Translations under genes and position numbers: made by a program
Part shown: positions 27,172 through 36,496 of the stretch, piece after piece
Position numbering within the stretch: the stretch's first letter is position 1
Layout: each line of letters starts with the position of its first letter
From: Eubacterium sp.
GTDB lineage: Bacteria; Bacillota; Clostridia; Oscillospirales; Ruminococcaceae
DNA length: 64,000 bases
Assembly: GCA_022511265.1 (NCBI GenBank)
Contig: JAFLRX010000011.1
Span: forward strand, 1 to 64,000
Reading direction: 5' to 3'
Notes under the pieces: generated by a model
What the model was told of the DNA's origin: nothing
The model's database searches: none
What the model saw: only the letters and a program-made list of their open reading frames with translations

Positions 27172-28326
27172 TTATCTGTCGCGATGGTCGAGCAGTGCTC
27201 TCAGTTCGCCGAACGGGTCGTCCTCGTCATCGGTGTCGGATGTCGGGAATACCAGCGACTCGCCTACCGAGCTTTTGCTCTCCTCTTTCTTTTCCGCGTT
27301 ATCGGAAGAAAGGCTGGATAATACCGTGCCTTCCTTTACGGTCTCAACGGGTGCCTGTCCGTCGTCATTTACGAAGGATGTAGCGATAACGGTTATCTCC
27401 ATCTCTTCCTTGAGGTCGCTGGAGATATCCACACCGTGGATAACCTGTACATTCGGTACGGCTGCCGCGGTCAGCAGATCCATTACCTTGTTTACATCGT
27501 CAAGCGGGGTATCCTCGGAAATAACGAGGTTGACCAGCAGCTTGCCTGCGTTCTTGATAGAGGTCTCCAGCAGCGGGCTTTCCACTATCTGCTGTACAGC
27601 CTCTTCGGCGCGGTTGTCGCCGCTGCCGTGGCCGATAGCCATATGCGCGTCGCCCGAACCCTCAAGCGTTGCCTTAACGTCCTCAAAGTCGATGTTGAGC
27701 ATGCCGTAATGGTTTACGATGTCAGAAATGCTCTTTACCGCCTTGTACATAACGTCGTCTACCATTTCATAAGCCTTTTTCATGCTCAGGTTCTTTTCAT
27801 TGAGTGAAAGCAGCTTTTGGTTAGGGATTATGATAAGTGAATCTACGTACTTTCTCAGCTCTGCGATACCCTGCATTGCAAGGTTCATCTTGTACTGACG
27901 TTCAAAATCGAAGGGCTTGGTAACAACGCCCACCGTAAGTATACCGTTTTCCTTTGCTATCTCCGCAACCTTAGGAGCGGCACCTGTACCTGTTCCACCG
28001 CCCATTCCGGCGCAGATGAACACCATAGATGTACCCTCTATCGCCTCTGCGATAGCGTTCTTATTCTCATCAGCTGATGCGGCAGCTACCTCAGGCTTTC
28101 CGCCCGCGCCGCGTCCGTGTGTGGTCTTTACGCCTATCTGGATACAATCCATCAGTTCCTTGTCCTTGCTACGCAGTGCAGCCGCGTCGGTGTTTATTAC
28201 GGCAAATTCCACATTATCAACGCCGCCCTTGACCATGTTGTCAACCGCGTTTCCGCCGCCGCCTCCGACACCTATAACCTTTATCTTAACGTCACATTCA
28301 AATTCTTCATCGACTTCAAAGTTCAT
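27172..28326 (-). CDS. ftsZ: Cell division GTPase FtsZ
   Basis: 384 residues. The tubulin signature GGGTGTGAAP is at 109-118, preceded by KVIGVGGGGGNAVDNMV and followed by GVVTKPFDFE and the T7 synergy loop region GMLNIDFEDVKATLEGSGDA with the catalytic Asp. It polymerises into the Z ring. The C-terminal tail ends in EDDPFGELRALLDHRDR, an atypical form of the usual binding peptide; note that no ftsA is found in this cluster. A promoter lies directly upstream, so ftsZ can be expressed apart from ftsQ. Confidence 0.97.
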   Translation of the reverse strand: MNFEVDEEFECDVKIKVIGVGGGGGNAVDNMVKGGVDNVEFAVINTDAAALRSKDKELMDCIQIGVKTTHGRGAGGKPEVAAASADENKNAIAEAIEGTSMVFICAGMGGGTGTGAAPKVAEIAKENGILTVGVVTKPFDFERQYKMNLAMQGIAELRKYVDSLIIIPNQKLLSLNEKNLSMKKAYEMVDDVMYKAVKSISDIVNHYGMLNIDFEDVKATLEGSGDAHMAIGHGSGDNRAEEAVQQIVESPLLETSIKNAGKLLVNLVISEDTPLDDVNKVMDLLTAAAVPNVQVIHGVDISSDLKEEMEITVIATSFVNDDGQAPVETVKEGTVLSSLSSDNAEKKEESKSSVGESLVFPTSDTDDEDDPFGELRALLDHRDR

Positions 28327-28371
28327 TTAAGCATCCTCCGTATTTTCCCGCGCACACACGCGTATATTAAT

Positions 28372-28400
28372 ATTCTAACAGATTTCTTTTCCAATTGCAA
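28372..28400 (-). promoter_or_regulatory. Promoter directly upstream of ftsZ
   Basis: Minus strand TTGCAA, 17 bp, TAGAAT, about 45 bp before the ftsZ ATG, which has GGAGG nine bases ahead. Confidence 0.7.
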
Positions 28401-28516
28401 TACTTTTATGAAAAAAATATTAACATTTTACGGCAGGGGTAGATTTTTTCTTGAAATTCATCACAATATATTGTATTTTTCGCCCCTGTACGGCTCCGAT
28501 TTGACTTCCGTATACC

Positions 28517-29854
28517 TTATTCGTAAACCGCCGTTGTGTCTCCCACCGTCGGCTGCTCATCGCCGCCGCTGCTGTTGTCTCCCGTACCGTTGCCGTTGTT
28601 GCCCGGCTGTGTACTGTTGCTGCCGTTATCGGTCGACGTATTGCTGTTGCTGTCATTACCGCGCTCCGGAGTAAAGGTGACCTTCATCTCGTCGGACGAG
28701 CTTATCAGCTGAGACAGTATCAGCACGCCCTTCTCGCCGTCAAACTCGCCGCGGTCTATCAGATTTTTCGCTATCGTCAGCTTGAACTGCACCTCGGTAT
28801 ACTCGCCCAGCTCCAGCGTCAGCCGATTGTCATAATTCAGCTTGATATTGTATATATTTGAAATATCTATCTGCTTTATCTTATCCGCGATGCCTACCGC
28901 CTCACAGTCCTCGATAAGGGAGAACATTATATCATACTTGCGTGCCGCCGAGCTGTCGGTATTGTCGTCCGCGCCGGAATACTGCTTTGCGCATTTCAGC
29001 AGCTTTGCCAGCAGGTTGCGGTTACCCTCGTCGGTGACTGTCAGAAAATCTCCGTCCGACGCGTATTCAGGGTCAAAGCCTACCACCGTGACATACTTGC
29101 TGTTCGGCTTTTTAAGACTGGTGTCCATTATTCTGCCGTTCCTTGAGACAAGATAGTACGCGCTGCCCTTGCTTACATTTGCCACCGCCTCCGCGGGGGT
29201 GAGCGATATTTCCAGCGTCGCGGGCAGACGCTTGTTTACCTTTACCTCGTCCACATACGGCAGCTGTTTTATCAGCTTTCGCTCTATCTCAGCGGTGTCC
29301 AGTGTGATAAGGTTCTGCCCTTCCTCAACGCCGCTAAGCCTGATCACATCCTTTTCGTCATACTGTGTCTCGCCGCTGACGGTTATCTCGCCGATATTGA
29401 ACAGCACCGTGGTGGAAAGCACGCAGATGATACCCACAGCAACCACCGCGAAAATTATGTAATACAGCAGATAGCTGGACAGCTTTTTGCGTCTTTGCGG
29501 CAGGTTTTTGTCATCGGTCTTTTTGCGGTTCCTGCTCTTGTTTTTCAGCGCCTTTTTCTGTATATCCTCCGGCTTTGCCAGGTTGAAGTCAAAGTCGTTC
29601 TTCGCCTCTTTTTTCGGCGCTTTGCCTGTTGCCTTTTCGGGCTTTGCTTTCTTTACGGGTTTTGATTTTTTATCGGCTTTCTTTATCTTGTCGGACTTTT
29701 TGCTGTTTTTGTCTTTATTATTATCCGGCTGCTCGGACGGCGCGGGCTTGTTTGCCCGTTCTTCGGCGGCCGCTCTCGCGGCGGCAAGGCGCGCCTTGCC
29801 CGAGGGCGGCATCTCCACCCACAGATTATTGTTGTCTCTGCCCTCTTTCGGCAT
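28517..29854 (-). CDS. ftsQ: Cell division protein FtsQ/DivIB
   Basis: 445 residues. A Lys/Ala-rich cytoplasmic region of about 130 residues, a single membrane helix (YYIIFAVVAVGIICVLSTTV), then a POTRA domain (LFNIGEITVSGETQYDEKDV followed by IRLSGVEEGQNLITL) and the FtsQ beta domain (LPYVDEVKVNKRLPATLEIS, GSAYYLVSRNGRIMD). The C-terminus is an Asn/Ser/Gly-rich, probably disordered tail. The start was put at the ATG eight bases after GGAGG, three codons inside the track ORF. Part of the FtsQLB division complex with FtsL encoded upstream. Confidence 0.93.
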   Translation of the reverse strand: MPKEGRDNNNLWVEMPPSGKARLAAARAAAEERANKPAPSEQPDNNKDKNSKKSDKIKKADKKSKPVKKAKPEKATGKAPKKEAKNDFDFNLAKPEDIQKKALKNKSRNRKKTDDKNLPQRRKKLSSYLLYYIIFAVVAVGIICVLSTTVLFNIGEITVSGETQYDEKDVIRLSGVEEGQNLITLDTAEIERKLIKQLPYVDEVKVNKRLPATLEISLTPAEAVANVSKGSAYYLVSRNGRIMDTSLKKPNSKYVTVVGFDPEYASDGDFLTVTDEGNRNLLAKLLKCAKQYSGADDNTDSSAARKYDIMFSLIEDCEAVGIADKIKQIDISNIYNIKLNYDNRLTLELGEYTEVQFKLTIAKNLIDRGEFDGEKGVLILSQLISSSDEMKVTFTPERGNDSNSNTSTDNGSNSTQPGNNGNGTGDNSSGGDEQPTVGDTTAVYE

Positions 29855-29893
29855 TGCCCTCACCTCCGTTTTACGTCCTTTATCTAAATTTCC

Positions 29894-31159
29894 TTACTTT
29901 CTCTTTATATCCGCGCCGACGCTTCTCAGCGCCTGCTCTATATTTTCATATCCTCTGTCTATGTGGTGTATCTCGCTTATCACCGATACACCCTCCGCGC
30001 CGAGTGCCGCGGCTACCAGCGCCGCCCCGCCCCGCAGGTCGGTGGCTACCAGCTCGGTGCCGGACAGCCGCTTTACGCCCTGTACTATGGCGACCTTGCC
30101 CTCGACCTTGATACTGCATCCCATGCGCAGCAGCTCGCTGACATGGCGATAACGGTTTTCAAATATATTTTCCACAAACACGGTAATACCGTCCGCGCAT
30201 GTGCATGCCGCCATTATCAGTGCCTGCGCGTCGGTGGGAAAGCCCGGATACGGCATTGTCCGTATCGTCAGCGGCGCTTTCAGCCGCCCCCGCACGTTGA
30301 TGTATATGCTGTCCCTGCCGAAGGTATATATACGGCAGCCCATCGTCTGCATAAGCGGTATCACAACACCAAGGTGCTCTGCGTTTACGCCGCTCAGCAC
30401 CAGCTCGCCGCCCGCGCACGCGGCACAGCAGAGATATGTCGCCGCCGCTATGCGGTCGGGTATCACGCTATGCTCGCACCCGTGCAGCTTTTCCACACCC
30501 TCAACGGTGATGACGTCGCTGCCCGCACCCTTTATCTTCGCGCCGCACTTTGTCAGAAATTCCGTAAGGTCGGCTATCTCCGGCTCGCGCGCCGCGTTGT
30601 GTATCAGTGTGGTGCCCTTTGCCAGCACCGCCGCAAGTATGATATTCTCGGTCGCCCCGACCGACGGAAAGGTCAGCGATATATCCGCGCCCTTCAACCC
30701 GTCCGGCGCGCTGCACTCAAGATATCCGTGCTCTTCTCTTATCTCCGCGCCCATCTCTCTCAGCGCCGCGATATGCAGGTCGATAGGTCTCGGACCTAAC
30801 TCGCACCCGCCGGGAAAGGACAACCTGCATTGTCCCGTCCGCCCCAGCACCGCGCCGAGGAAAACTATGGACGAACGCATCTCACGCATCAGCTTGACCG
30901 GCACCTCGTGGCAGGTTATGTTATCCGCCGCGGTTATCACCGACGAGCCGTCGCGCTTGCACTTTACGCCGATATGGTTCAGTATGCGGCAGGCGGCGTC
31001 AACGTCCGTCAGCCGCGGACAGTTATGTAATATGCACTCTCCGTCGGCTATCAGTGCCGCCGCCGACAGCAGCGGCAGCGCGCTGTTTTTCGCGCCGTGT
31101 ACGCGTATCTCTCCTTCGATACGCTTTCCGCCGACTATCATCAGTTTCTGTGTATCCAA
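29894..31159 (-). CDS. murA: UDP-N-acetylglucosamine 1-carboxyvinyltransferase
   Basis: 421 residues. It transfers enolpyruvate to UDP-GlcNAc, the first committed step of peptidoglycan synthesis. IEGEIRVHGAKNSALPLLSA, the active-site cysteine loop RLSFPGGCELGPRPIDLHIA, and PYPGFPTDAQALIMA are family landmarks. The Cys in PGGC keeps it of the fosfomycin-sensitive type. The chosen start is the TTG five bases after GAGGGTGG; the track ORF opens at an earlier TTG without a ribosome site. Confidence 0.94.
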   Translation of the reverse strand: MDTQKLMIVGGKRIEGEIRVHGAKNSALPLLSAAALIADGECILHNCPRLTDVDAACRILNHIGVKCKRDGSSVITAADNITCHEVPVKLMREMRSSIVFLGAVLGRTGQCRLSFPGGCELGPRPIDLHIAALREMGAEIREEHGYLECSAPDGLKGADISLTFPSVGATENIILAAVLAKGTTLIHNAAREPEIADLTEFLTKCGAKIKGAGSDVITVEGVEKLHGCEHSVIPDRIAAATYLCCAACAGGELVLSGVNAEHLGVVIPLMQTMGCRIYTFGRDSIYINVRGRLKAPLTIRTMPYPGFPTDAQALIMAACTCADGITVFVENIFENRYRHVSELLRMGCSIKVEGKVAIVQGVKRLSGTELVATDLRGGAALVAAALGAEGVSVISEIHHIDRGYENIEQALRSVGADIKRK

Positions 31160-31239
31160 TAAAACCACCCTCTCAAAGCTTTTTTTCAATTTATGCTTTT
31201 GGGGGTAATTTTGTCATTCACACAGTTTTATACTCTCTT

Positions 31240-32367
31240 TTACTGGGCGGACAAGCCGCACAGGTCTATCAACTCTTTCAGTATCTTATCCGCCGCGTTC
31301 TTTTCGGCAAGCCGCGCGGCGTTCTCACCCATCAGTTCCAGCAGTGAGGGGTTGTTGCAGAACTCATTGACCTCGTCTATCAGCTTTTGTCCCGACAGGT
31401 CCGCGTCCTTGATTATCCTGCCCGCGTTGGCCTTTTGCAGTGTCAGCGCGTTGTAGTACTGGTGGTTTTCCGCCGCGTACGGATACGGGATAAGCAACGA
31501 CGCCCTGCCTACCGCGGTAAGCTCGGTCAGCGTCATTGCCCCCGCGCGTGTGACTATGAGATCAGCCGCACACATACACACATACATATTGTCGATATAT
31601 TCTCTTATTCTGAAATGCGGGTTGTCCTTGTCCACTCCGCATTTTTCCAGCAGTGCGTTAAAGGTGTCATGCCCATGCTTGCCAAAGCCGTGGATGTGGT
31701 TGATGTTACCTTTTTTCTGCTCCCATTGCAGCAGCTGCGCCGCCGCCTCATTAATATGCACCGCACCCTGACTTCCGCCGACCGACAGCACCGTCATGCA
31801 GTCGGGCAGACCCAGCTCGGCGCGTGCCTCCTGCCGCGTCATCAGCTTTATCTCGCCGCGCAGCGGGTTGCCTGTGACAACGCTCTTTTTGCAGCTTTTA
31901 AGATGCTTTAACGCGTCCTCGCTGCCGACCATAACTAAATCTACCTTGTCGCACAGCACCTTTACCGACACACCAGGCAGCGAATTACTCTCATGTATCG
32001 CGGTCTTTATCCCCGCCTTTACGGCACATTTCAGCACCGTGCCGGTGACATAGCCGCCGGTGCCTATTACAAGATCCGGCTTGAATTCGTCAAATATCTT
32101 TTTTACCTGACGTCCGGCGTTCATATAGTAGTAGACCGCCTTGACGTTTCTTTTTATGCTTTTCAGGCTGATGCGGCGCTGTATGCCCGCCATCTTCACG
32201 GGGGAAAAATCATACCCCGCGCGCTTTACCAGTCTTGCCTCCAGCCCGTCGGGCGAGCCGATGAACAGTATATTGGTATCCTCGAATACCGATTTCAGCT
32301 TATCCGCAATGGCAAGCGCGGGGTTGATGTGTCCGCCCGTGCCGCCCGCAGCAACGATTACATTCAT
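31240..32367 (-). CDS. murG: UDP-GlcNAc:undecaprenyl-PP-MurNAc-pentapeptide GlcNAc transferase
   Basis: 375 residues, GT28 family, GT-B fold at the inner membrane face. VIVAAGGTGGHINPALAIAD is the N-terminal signature; GTGGYVTGTVLKCA, IHESNSLPGVSVKVL, SVGGSQGAVHIN and RAGAMTLTELTAVGRASLLI with PYAAENHQYYNA complete the donor and acceptor sites. It converts lipid I to lipid II. It sits 86 bp after ftsW. Confidence 0.96.
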   Translation of the reverse strand: MNVIVAAGGTGGHINPALAIADKLKSVFEDTNILFIGSPDGLEARLVKRAGYDFSPVKMAGIQRRISLKSIKRNVKAVYYYMNAGRQVKKIFDEFKPDLVIGTGGYVTGTVLKCAVKAGIKTAIHESNSLPGVSVKVLCDKVDLVMVGSEDALKHLKSCKKSVVTGNPLRGEIKLMTRQEARAELGLPDCMTVLSVGGSQGAVHINEAAAQLLQWEQKKGNINHIHGFGKHGHDTFNALLEKCGVDKDNPHFRIREYIDNMYVCMCAADLIVTRAGAMTLTELTAVGRASLLIPYPYAAENHQYYNALTLQKANAGRIIKDADLSGQKLIDEVNEFCNNPSLLELMGENAARLAEKNAADKILKELIDLCGLSAQ

Positions 32368-32453
32368 ACTGTCAGTTCCTTTTTTATGTCTTTTTTATCC
32401 GCGCCGCAGGCGCACCTTTCTTATTCACTATTCACTCTTACTTTTTACTTCAA

Positions 32454-33980
32454 TTAAGTGTCGGATTGCTTTGATACGCTTAACAGCAGTCCCATTTCCA
32501 CCAGCTGGATTATCAGTGCCGTTCGCCCGTAGCTGAAGAACGGCAGCGATATACCGGTATTCGGTATCGCGTTGCAGGCAACGCCGATATTCATAAGCGC
32601 CTGCATACCTATCTGTATCGTTATTCCCAGCGCGAGGAACGAGCCGAATTTATCCCGCGCCTTGGCGGATATATACAAACCTCTCGCGATAAACAGCACG
32701 AACAGCAGTATCACCGTCACCGCGCCGAAAAAGCCCAGCTCCTCGCAGATGATAGAGAATACGAAGTCGTTCTGGCTCTCCGGCAGGTAGAAGTACTTCT
32801 GGCGCGAGTTGCCCAGACCCAGTCCGAACCATCCGCCCGAGCCAATGGTAAGCAACGACTGATAGGTCTGATATGTATCGCCTCGTATATCCGAGAACGG
32901 GTCGATAAAGCCGTTTATTCTGTCCCACAGATATTCGTATCTGAACACGAACAGCAGCGCCAGCATACCCAGCACACCCAGCACCATGAGAAATACAAGG
33001 CAGTTTCTGTTGCACCCGCCGACAAACATCATAACATATACTATCACGAAGATTATCAGCAGCGCGGAAATATGCCTTTGCATCACGCACATAAGCAGCG
33101 CGGGGATAAGCACGTACCAGTACCGCAAAAATCCGTAATAGCTGTCACGGCGCACCTCATAATACCTTTGCAGCATATATGCGACCATGACAATGACCGC
33201 TATTTTCAGTATCTCCGATGGCTGGAACTGCGTGCCGAAAATGGTTATCCATCGTTTCGCGTCGTTTACCGACTCGCCGAAGAACATAACCATCACCATC
33301 AGCCCCAGCGATACGACCAGCAATATCTTGGCAAAAGTAATACCGTTGCCGTTTTCTTTCTTTTTAAGGCTAAGCGGGGTTATCAGTGCGTGATAGTCCA
33401 GCCTGGACAGGAAAAACATTCCGATAAGACCTATCGCCGCGCCCTGTATCTGCTTTACCGCGTAGGAAAAGCTGTCGCCCTCCTCCGCGTAAGAATACGC
33501 ATAGCTTGCCGAGGTCATCATCACTATGCCCATGACCAGTAATATCATTATTACAGTAAACATCGGCATATCAAATCTGCCGCGGTTTTTGAACCATGTG
33601 CAGGTCACCGCAGGGGCGTCCGGCTTTTCGGGGTGCACAAATATTTTTTGCACCGCCGCGCCTGCTATTCCCGCGGCTATGCCGCTGCTCTTTTTAGCTT
33701 TCTTTTTAGGTGCCGCAGGTGCGGCAGCCGCCTTTGCCGGGGCGGTCTTCTTAACCTCTGCCTTGGGCTGTGCCTGCTTTGGCTTAGCGGCGGACGCGCC
33801 GTTGCCTGCGGGGATATTTTTATATTTATTCGCGGGAGGGACCAGCACGTCGTTCAGCCCTGCCGCAGCGTTCTTTTTCGATGCGCTGTCGCTCTTACGG
33901 CTGTCGGATGCTCTTCCCATGCTGCGGGACAGTTCGTTTTGCTGTTCGCGGCTGAGCCGCCCGTAATTCAATTCTGCCAC
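32454..33980 (-). CDS. ftsW: SEDS-family cell-wall polymerase FtsW (SpoVE-like)
   Basis: 508 residues. The N-terminal 120-130 residues are a soluble, Ala/Lys/Pro-rich extension unusual for FtsW; the ten-helix SEDS core begins near MPMFTVIMILLVMGIVMMTS. Core motifs: KRWITIFGTQFQPSEILKIA, GGWFGLGLGNSRQKYFYLPE followed by SQNDFVFSIICEELGF, and NIGVACNAIPNTGISLPFFS followed by YG. The start is GTG behind GGGGGAG; the TTG of the track ORF is inside the ribosome site. It polymerises lipid II glycans with the PBP encoded nearby. Confidence 0.95.
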   Translation of the reverse strand: MAELNYGRLSREQQNELSRSMGRASDSRKSDSASKKNAAAGLNDVLVPPANKYKNIPAGNGASAAKPKQAQPKAEVKKTAPAKAAAAPAAPKKKAKKSSGIAAGIAGAAVQKIFVHPEKPDAPAVTCTWFKNRGRFDMPMFTVIMILLVMGIVMMTSASYAYSYAEEGDSFSYAVKQIQGAAIGLIGMFFLSRLDYHALITPLSLKKKENGNGITFAKILLVVSLGLMVMVMFFGESVNDAKRWITIFGTQFQPSEILKIAVIVMVAYMLQRYYEVRRDSYYGFLRYWYVLIPALLMCVMQRHISALLIIFVIVYVMMFVGGCNRNCLVFLMVLGVLGMLALLFVFRYEYLWDRINGFIDPFSDIRGDTYQTYQSLLTIGSGGWFGLGLGNSRQKYFYLPESQNDFVFSIICEELGFFGAVTVILLFVLFIARGLYISAKARDKFGSFLALGITIQIGMQALMNIGVACNAIPNTGISLPFFSYGRTALIIQLVEMGLLLSVSKQSDT

Positions 33981-34016
33981 GCTTTCTCCCCCTTTTCTCA
34001 ATTCGGAATTATAAAG

Positions 34017-35036
34017 TTATCTCATCCCAAAGTACGCCAGCGCCAGCGCAAGTGCGCAAAACGCAAGCTCTATCAGTGAGAACACGCCTACGATTTTTAC
34101 TTCCTTCCAGCCTCTTATCTCAAAGCTGTGATGTATCGGCGTCATTTTAAACAGGCGTTTGCCCTTTGTTATCTTAAAATACGTCATCTGGATAAGCACC
34201 GACAGTGCCTCCCAAATGTAGACAGCCGCGCACAGCACCATGATAAACTCGGTCTTGGTGCCGATACCAAGTGCCGCCACCGTTCCGCCGAGGAACATCG
34301 AGCCTGTGTCGCCCATCATTACCTTTGCGGGATAGAAATTCCACACCAAAAAGCCCAGACAGCCCGCCGCAACGACAGCCGCGACAATGCTCATCTCCGC
34401 AAAGTCAAACATCGCGCATACCACCAAAAACGCCGCGCAGTATATCACCGTGATAGACGAGCAAAGCCCGTCAATACCGTCGGTGAGGTTTACCGCGTTG
34501 ACGATGTACAGTATGCCCAACCCCATTATAAGGTAGTAGAAATACCATAAATCAAGCTGTCCCAAAAACGGAAAGGTTATCACCGTTGAGGTGTCCCCCG
34601 CAGTCACCCGCGACGCGAAATATGCCGCTATCACCAGCACCTGCATTATTATTTTCTGATTGGGGGTAAGTCCCTCGTTACGCTTTTTCTTTACCTTTAT
34701 AAAATCGTCAACAAACCCGATAAAGCCAAAGCACACCGCCATTATCATCGCGGATATCGCGTTCATCAGCTTTAGTCCGCCCGCCCCGTCAAGGACGATA
34801 AGACCTTGCAGCCAAAGTATAACTATCCCTGTAGTAAAGGCGATTATGCTGCCCGCGATGAACATTACGCCGCCCATGGTCGGCGTACCCTCCTTGGACT
34901 TATGCCACGCGGGGCCTATCTCAAGGATAGTCTGACCGAATTTCAGTCTCTTCAGCGCAGGTATGGCCACAAAGCCGAGCAACGCGGTAATGCCGAAGCT
35001 GAGTACCGCCGCGACTATCTCTGCCGATAAATTCAT
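34017..35036 (-). CDS. mraY: Phospho-N-acetylmuramoyl-pentapeptide transferase
   Basis: 339 residues, ten hydrophobic helices. GTPTMGGVMFIAG, the magnesium-binding VCFGFIGFVDDFIKVKKKRN, VNLTDGIDGLCS, NFYPAKVMMGDTGSMFLGG and MTPIHHSFEIRGWKE are the family motifs. It makes lipid I on undecaprenyl phosphate. The start overlaps the murE stop by four bases. Confidence 0.97.
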   Translation of the reverse strand: MNLSAEIVAAVLSFGITALLGFVAIPALKRLKFGQTILEIGPAWHKSKEGTPTMGGVMFIAGSIIAFTTGIVILWLQGLIVLDGAGGLKLMNAISAMIMAVCFGFIGFVDDFIKVKKKRNEGLTPNQKIIMQVLVIAAYFASRVTAGDTSTVITFPFLGQLDLWYFYYLIMGLGILYIVNAVNLTDGIDGLCSSITVIYCAAFLVVCAMFDFAEMSIVAAVVAAGCLGFLVWNFYPAKVMMGDTGSMFLGGTVAALGIGTKTEFIMVLCAAVYIWEALSVLIQMTYFKITKGKRLFKMTPIHHSFEIRGWKEVKIVGVFSLIELAFCALALALAYFGMR

Positions 35037-36487
35037 ATGGTTTGATTTCCTTTCCCACTGAGAATATTTGTTACTATCTCTCTTTCGGAAAACGGCAGCT
35101 GCTCGTCTCCCACTATCTGATAATCCTCGCTGCCCTTGCCCGCAAGGACGATTACGTCACCGGGCTTCGCTATATCCAGTGCCCGCCGTATCGCCTTTTC
35201 ACGATCAGGCTCGGTCTCGTATACGGTACTGTCGGTTATCCCCGACACCACCTGTGCGATGATGTCCTCCGGCTTTTCGTGCGCGGGATTATCCGACGTC
35301 ACTATCATATAGTCGGAATGACGCTGCGCCGCCGCGCCCATCATCGGTCGCTTGGTCGCGTCGCGGTCGCCCGCCGCGCCGAACACCGTTATCAGTCTGC
35401 CGTCGGTGACCTCTCTCACAGCCGCCAGCATTTTGTCCAGTGCGTCGTCGGTATGCGCATAGTCTGTCAGCACGGTAAATTCTCCGCTGTACACCACGCT
35501 CAGCCGTCCGTCGGTGCCGCCGTAGCTCTCCAATGCCCTGACGCAATCCTCTTCGTCAAAGCCCGCCGCCGCGCACAATCCTATCGCGCACAGCGCGTTT
35601 TGTATATTATATCTTCCTATCTCGCTAAGCTTTGTCCTAAACGCGCGCCGTGACAGCTTTGAGGTCAGCATAAATTGCGACCCGCCCGCGCCGCAGGTGA
35701 CAAACTGCGCCGATATCGTGTTGTTATTATCAAAGCCTACTGTTATCGCCTTTTCGCCGTATCTCTCGGCAAGACGTTTGCCGTATTCGTCATCGGTGCA
35801 TATCACCGGGATATCGGTCTGCTCGAACAGCATGCTCTTCGCGGCGAAATAGCTTTCCATATCGCCGTGATAATCAAGGTGGTCCTGCGTCAGATTGGTA
35901 AACGCCGCCGCCTCGAACCGCACAGCACCCACACGGTACTGCGCAAGTGCCTGCGAGCTTGCCTCCATCACGCAAAACTCCGCGCCGTTGTCCGCCATCT
36001 CGGCAAACCGCTGATACAGCACCGTTGCCGGCGGCGTGGTGGGTATGCCCTTTTCCGAGTGGTAGGTCTTTCCGCAGACGTCTATCCCCGCCGTGCCGAT
36101 ACTTCCGGTCTTTTTCCCCAACACGTTAAGCATATGCTTTATCATACCTACCGTGGTGGTCTTGCCGTTAGTTCCCGTCACGCCCAGCAGCCGCAGCCTT
36201 TCGGTCGGCTCGCCGTAAAGGCGGGAGTTAAGCTGTGCCAGCGCAAGTCTTGTATTGCTTACAATTACCTGACGGCTTGCCCCTGTGTCGTGCTCGGCTA
36301 TTACCGCCGCCGCGCCTTTTTCTACCATTTCCTTTGCGGCGTTATGCCCGTCAAAGTGTGCGCCCTTTATGCAGACGAACACATCGCCCGCATTCAGCTT
36401 TGCGGTGTTATCGGTGACGGAATTTATCTCGCGGTTTTCAACACCCTGCTCCCGTGCTTCGGGAGATATATCGTATAATGTGATAAT
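35033..36487 (-). CDS. murE: UDP-MurNAc-tripeptide synthetase (MurE), apparently AUU-started
   Basis: About 484 residues. ATPase loop GVTGTNGKTTTVGMIKHML, tRNA-like Mur ligase middle (NLTQDHLDYHGDMESYF) and C-terminal VLTDYAHTDDAL, GAAGDRDATKRPMMG are clear. The track start (GTG 36382) cuts into the conserved NAGDVFVCIKG strand. Reading upstream stays in frame for 35 codons (ITLYDISPEAREQGVENRE...) to ATT at 36487, right after GAGGTGAT and the PBP stop; no ATG, GTG or TTG occurs there. The amino-acid selecting motif is SDNPAHEKPED: DNPA, where DAP-adding enzymes have DNPR. The gene is coupled to mraY. Confidence 0.93.
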   Translation of the reverse strand: MITLYDISPEAREQGVENREINSVTDNTAKLNAGDVFVCIKGAHFDGHNAAKEMVEKGAAAVIAEHDTGASRQVIVSNTRLALAQLNSRLYGEPTERLRLLGVTGTNGKTTTVGMIKHMLNVLGKKTGSIGTAGIDVCGKTYHSEKGIPTTPPATVLYQRFAEMADNGAEFCVMEASSQALAQYRVGAVRFEAAAFTNLTQDHLDYHGDMESYFAAKSMLFEQTDIPVICTDDEYGKRLAERYGEKAITVGFDNNNTISAQFVTCGAGGSQFMLTSKLSRRAFRTKLSEIGRYNIQNALCAIGLCAAAGFDEEDCVRALESYGGTDGRLSVVYSGEFTVLTDYAHTDDALDKMLAAVREVTDGRLITVFGAAGDRDATKRPMMGAAAQRHSDYMIVTSDNPAHEKPEDIIAQVVSGITDSTVYETEPDREKAIRRALDIAKPGDVIVLAGKGSEDYQIVGDEQLPFSEREIVTNILSGKGNQTI

Positions 36488-36496
36488 ATCACCTCA

